The notes under the pieces: model-generated
What the model saw: the letters and a program-made list of their open reading frames with translations, nothing else
The model's database searches: none
What the model was told of the DNA's origin: nothing
Made by a program: the position numbers and the translations under genes
Part shown: positions 60,989-64,000 of the stretch, in pieces
Layout of the letters: the number at the start of each line of letters is the position of its first letter
Position numbering within the stretch: the stretch's first letter is position 1
Origin: Polydactylus sextarius
Lineage: Eukaryota; Chordata; Actinopteri; Polynemidae
Reading direction: 5' to 3'
Assembly: GCA_016801845.1 (NCBI GenBank)
Contig: CM028906.1
Coordinates: forward strand, 14,491,001-14,555,000
DNA: 64,000 nucleotides

Positions 60989-61810
60989 AGTAATCACCAT
61001 ATACAATGTATAACTCAACAGGTTGTATAAGTTGACTTTAGCACTGTAAAGCTCACAGTCAGATTAAGTCAGTGGAAGAAGCGTCTGTCTCTGAATGTAT
61101 GGCACTGGATTTTGACACACAGCGCTGATGGCATTACAGCAACCATGTGAAATTTGCTGGTTGCAGATTGTCAGAGATGTCTATGTTTGTGTGAACATAT
61201 CTCATGTTTTTGGTTCTCTAAGAGTTATTCCTCCACATGGTTGATGCTTTTCATTGAAGTATAAGGAGAAGCTGAGTTTTCCAGTCATGATGTTCAGTAA
61301 ACTGAACTGCTACAATTCAGAAGTTTTAAAACACACAGATACTAAGTTGCCTTGTTCAACTTTGGGACAAATACTATGTTTTACTTGATAGGCATTATCA
61401 TTACACCAAGTTTTTTTTTTTCGGTGACAGAACAGATATTACTGCATTCTAACATTCATACATGTAAGCTATTTTCATCAGAGTATAATGTCAATGTAAG
61501 ACACTGAAGATATATTTGTATCCCAAAATGTGATTTTGTGTGTATATCAAGCTCTTTCTATTTAGAAATTTTTTAACGTCCAGAATTTGTGTTGTAAATA
61601 TATGAGGTGAAACATTTTTTTTCTTTGTATCTATGTTTTGATTTATCAGGACACCAAAAGAGTTCCAGTAAATTCTGGAATATATTATTAAGCTATAATA
61701 TTTTCTATTTCTATCTAATGTATCAATGATTGTATAACACGTAAGAGGATGTGATTAAAGCGTCCTTTAATCAGCCACACAAACAAAATAAAAACATGTT
61801 TTATGACCAT
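60989..61810 (+). other. cyp1a: cyp1a 3' UTR with polyadenylation signals
   Basis: AT-rich sequence after the stop. ATTAAA at 61754-61759 and AATAAA at 61787-61792 are candidate poly(A) signals; a further AATAAA lies near 61840. The 3' UTR would be about 0.8 kb. ATTTA-like stretches occur, but no clear destabilising cluster. Confidence 0.7.
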
Positions 61811-61949
61811 CTTGTTCTTATTTCTTGTTTGATTTCAAATAAAAATAACACACAAACGGATTACAGTCAATGAGCTACAAAAAGGAAATGTAATAAAAAA
61901 CCGAGGTCGCATATGAACTAACATGAACTTCAGAGAGGGAAAAAAAAAT

Positions 61950-62035
61950 CACAACAAACCCACGTGGGCAATGAGGGAAGTGACGTTATGCGTCAACCCG
62001 GAATAAACGACACAAACAGGAGCTGGAGCTTTTGG
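61950..62035 (+). promoter_or_regulatory. edc3: edc3 housekeeping-type promoter
   Basis: No TATA box. A 10-bp palindrome CCCACGTGGG (E-box) sits at 61959-61968. A composite GGAAG (ETS) directly joined to TGACG (CREB/ATF half-site) lies at 61976-61985, and an inverted half-site CGTCA follows at 61991-61995. Such ETS/CRE promoters are typical of constitutively expressed genes. Confidence 0.55.
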
Positions 62036-62071
62036 CTTTCTTTGACTCCTCGGCTCAGATTTATCGACAAG
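62036..62071 (+). other. edc3: edc3 non-coding exon 1 (3' part)
   Basis: Inferred: the donor ACAAG|GTATAT at 62072 would join the acceptor GCTTAG at 62839, giving a short untranslated exon. The true start may lie further upstream, near 62000. Intron 1 (62072-62839) shows no recognisable element. Confidence 0.5.
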
Positions 62072-62855
62072 GTATATCGATTCACTAATGACTGAATTAA
62101 CCCAGGTTGTGTATTTAAAAGAGCAAACACTGTTACTAAGTTTATTAACCGCTATGATAAATATCAAATCGGACGAACACCGTAGAAGCTAATGTTAGCT
62201 GCAAAGCTAGTTAGCACAGCGAACTTAAATGTTGTCTTTTTTCTTATATTTCTGGAGCTCTGCGCTCATATACCTATTAAATGTAGAAGTGCTCCTCCCT
62301 TACGTCTTAAATACTTGTGTGTACCATAGATATGTAAAACCAACACGTGAAACTCTTTGTAAATAAACGTTAGCTGTGGCTAATATACCCACACAGGTCG
62401 GAACATAACGGAAAACCTCCTGAATTTAAATTCAGATTTGTTTTGATTGATGGACACCCACGTCTGTAGTAGTAAGAAAATAATCATTTGGAAATGTTTA
62501 ATGTCTAGTACATTACCCACTTGATTTTGAGTAACTAGTTTGTATGAGCAAGTTTGAAATCAGTAGCACTGGTCCAACATTGGTCCTAAGTCCAAGTCCA
62601 CCAAAGCAGCCTCACATTGGGAAGACTTTGAGCCAACAGCTAAAAAAAAATCCTTGAATTCCTTAAACCTTTAGTTAATTAGTTTATCTTAAACACTTAC
62701 AAGTTTATTATACTGAGTTCGATATACTTGATCATCCTATAAAATGTGAATGTTTTAAAACTATAGACACAGCTGTGTAAAGTCATTGTGACAGTTGCTA
62801 AATGTTATAATTTCTTTTGTTTATGTTTTTGACGCTTAGGATCAAAGTGTGCAGG

Positions 62856-63841
62856 ATGGCCACGGACTGGTTGGGAAGCATTGTGTCAATAAACTGTGGG
62901 CCGACGTTGGGAGTTTACCAGGGAGAGGTTTCATCTGTGGATCACGCCAGCCAGACCATCTCACTGAGACAGCCTTATCACAATGGGGTCCAGTGTCCTG
63001 TTTCTGAGGTCACATTCAGGTATGAGACATAGACAGATGCTCAGATTGTAAGTTGTTCAGCAGTTTCCACAAAAATCACTTCTTTCATGAAATTTGTAGG
63101 TGACATTTTATGGGAGGATGAATTCAGTGAGTATGCAGTGAGAAATTAAAAAAGTTACAGTATTTTCTAGGAGACAATCCTTGTGAACATTTTGATATTT
63201 CCTGATGATTTCCTGCTGTTAGTTGAATAAGAGATCACATATAGCAAATGTACAAAAGTATTGCCATTTGTTATATTTTCTCATCTTCAAATCAGGATGT
63301 TAGATTAAAATTACCTGAATATTAAAATTACAAATTTAGATGACTGTACCATCAGTCTGTGTGCTTCCAATTGTATGTGCAGATCTTGGAAGATCTGCTT
63401 GAAGACTGTAGACAATATGAAGCGGATGTAATTAATTGTATCACTGATGAACATGCAGCAGAAATTGTCAGAAAGAAATCAATGCTCTTGCTGAGGTTAT
63501 GATGGATGTAGATTGTGGTGGTCTCTTTTAGTTTTAGCTATCCATGTTTGTTAGAACCACTGTAGAGTAAATAACCATTCCAGCATATCAGTACAATATA
63601 GAAGAGTTTGAGCACCAAGTAAGGTCGATTTGTTTGTCTTGTAGTGCCATGGATATCAAGGATCTGAAGTTTCTAGACATTCAGAAAACAGACAGCCAGC
63701 CCAGCTCTGGTCAGGGAGCTGCAAAAGAATCCAGTGTCACATCAGGGGGGAGCCATGGCCAGAGTAACAGAAACACTAGCAATCCTGGAACAAGCAGCAA
63801 ATCTCATTCTGGCACCGCTCCAATCACCATCCTACGCAGAG
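62856..63841 (+). CDS. edc3: Enhancer of mRNA decapping 3, N-terminal part (gene runs off the right edge)
   Basis: EDC3 is a P-body scaffold that links the DCP1-DCP2 decapping enzyme and the helicase DDX6. Two coding exons are present: 62856-63019 and 63645-63841. The first encodes MATDWLGSIVSINCGPTLGV followed by YQGEVSSVD and QTISLRQP, the LSm-like domain of EDC3, almost residue for residue with human. The second finishes the LSm domain (MDIKDLKFLDIQ, compare ITELKILEI) and starts a Ser/Gly/Asn-rich linker. The FDF motif and YjeF_N domain must lie beyond 64000. The exon 2 acceptor is GACGCTTAG (exon from 62840); the ATG has A at -3 and G at +4. The donor of the second coding exon is G|GTAGGT at 63842, with another GTAG four bases on. 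The gene is intact as far as seen. Confidence 0.95.
63020..63644 (+). other. edc3 intron 2
   Basis: GT...AG intron with acceptor TTGTCTTGTAG. No gene or repeat is recognised. The sequence 63842-64000 is the start of the following intron. Confidence 0.8.
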
Positions 63842-64000
63842 GTAGGTAGATGGGTCACTTTGTGCTTATTCACCTCACAACTTATTTTCTTTAATAGAGA
63901 TCATTTATTTTTTTATTATGCCTAATAATAAGTGATGTTTTATAGCTACACATACATTTTAGTCATTAATTAGACTTCATTAAACTTAATTATTTTAAAT

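Overview
The window is genomic DNA from a ray-finned fish, most likely a percomorph teleost. Coding exons are short and spread over large AT-rich introns with GT/AG borders. Microsatellites such as (CA)n, (GATA)n and (AAT)n are abundant, there are tRNA-derived SINE copies and an L2-type LINE fossil, and the cytochrome P450 1A protein is of teleost type. Three protein genes can be reconstructed exon by exon, all on the + strand.

1-30.2 kb holds a complete gene of the CCBE1 family (secreted collagen and calcium-binding EGF domain protein). It has 11 coding exons that join in frame to 389 codons plus a stop. Intron 2 alone is about 22.6 kb and contains a decayed L2 reverse-transcriptase fragment, microsatellites and one unexplained coding-like antisense stretch. 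Intron 10 carries a SINE with an intact 13-bp target-site duplication.

30.2-58.1 kb is a gene-poor interval of about 28 kb. I find repeats, a 170-bp GATA tract, a strong small hairpin, several CTCF-like motifs, one possible terminal exon of an unknown gene (47.28-47.47 kb) and, nearest cyp1a, a CpG-rich patch plus many copies of the AHR/ARNT xenobiotic response core GCGTG.

58.1-61.8 kb is cyp1a: TATA box, non-coding exon 1, six coding exons, 521 residues and poly(A) signals. At 62.0 kb the next gene, edc3, begins only a few hundred bases downstream. Its non-coding first exon and first two coding exons are present, and the gene runs off the right edge.

The cyp1a-edc3 pair matches the neighbourhood of human 15q24 (CYP1A1/CYP1A2, EDC3, CSK, LMAN1L, CPLX3). 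Human CCBE1 lies beside LMAN1 and CPLX4 on 18q21. A CCBE1-family gene beside cyp1a-edc3 therefore suggests a vertebrate whole-genome-duplication partner of CCBE1, absent from the human 15q24 block. This is the most interesting hypothesis in the window. The genes do not form a pathway: CCBE1 acts outside the cell in VEGF-C maturation, CYP1A is an inducible ER monooxygenase, and EDC3 is a cytoplasmic mRNA-decapping scaffold.
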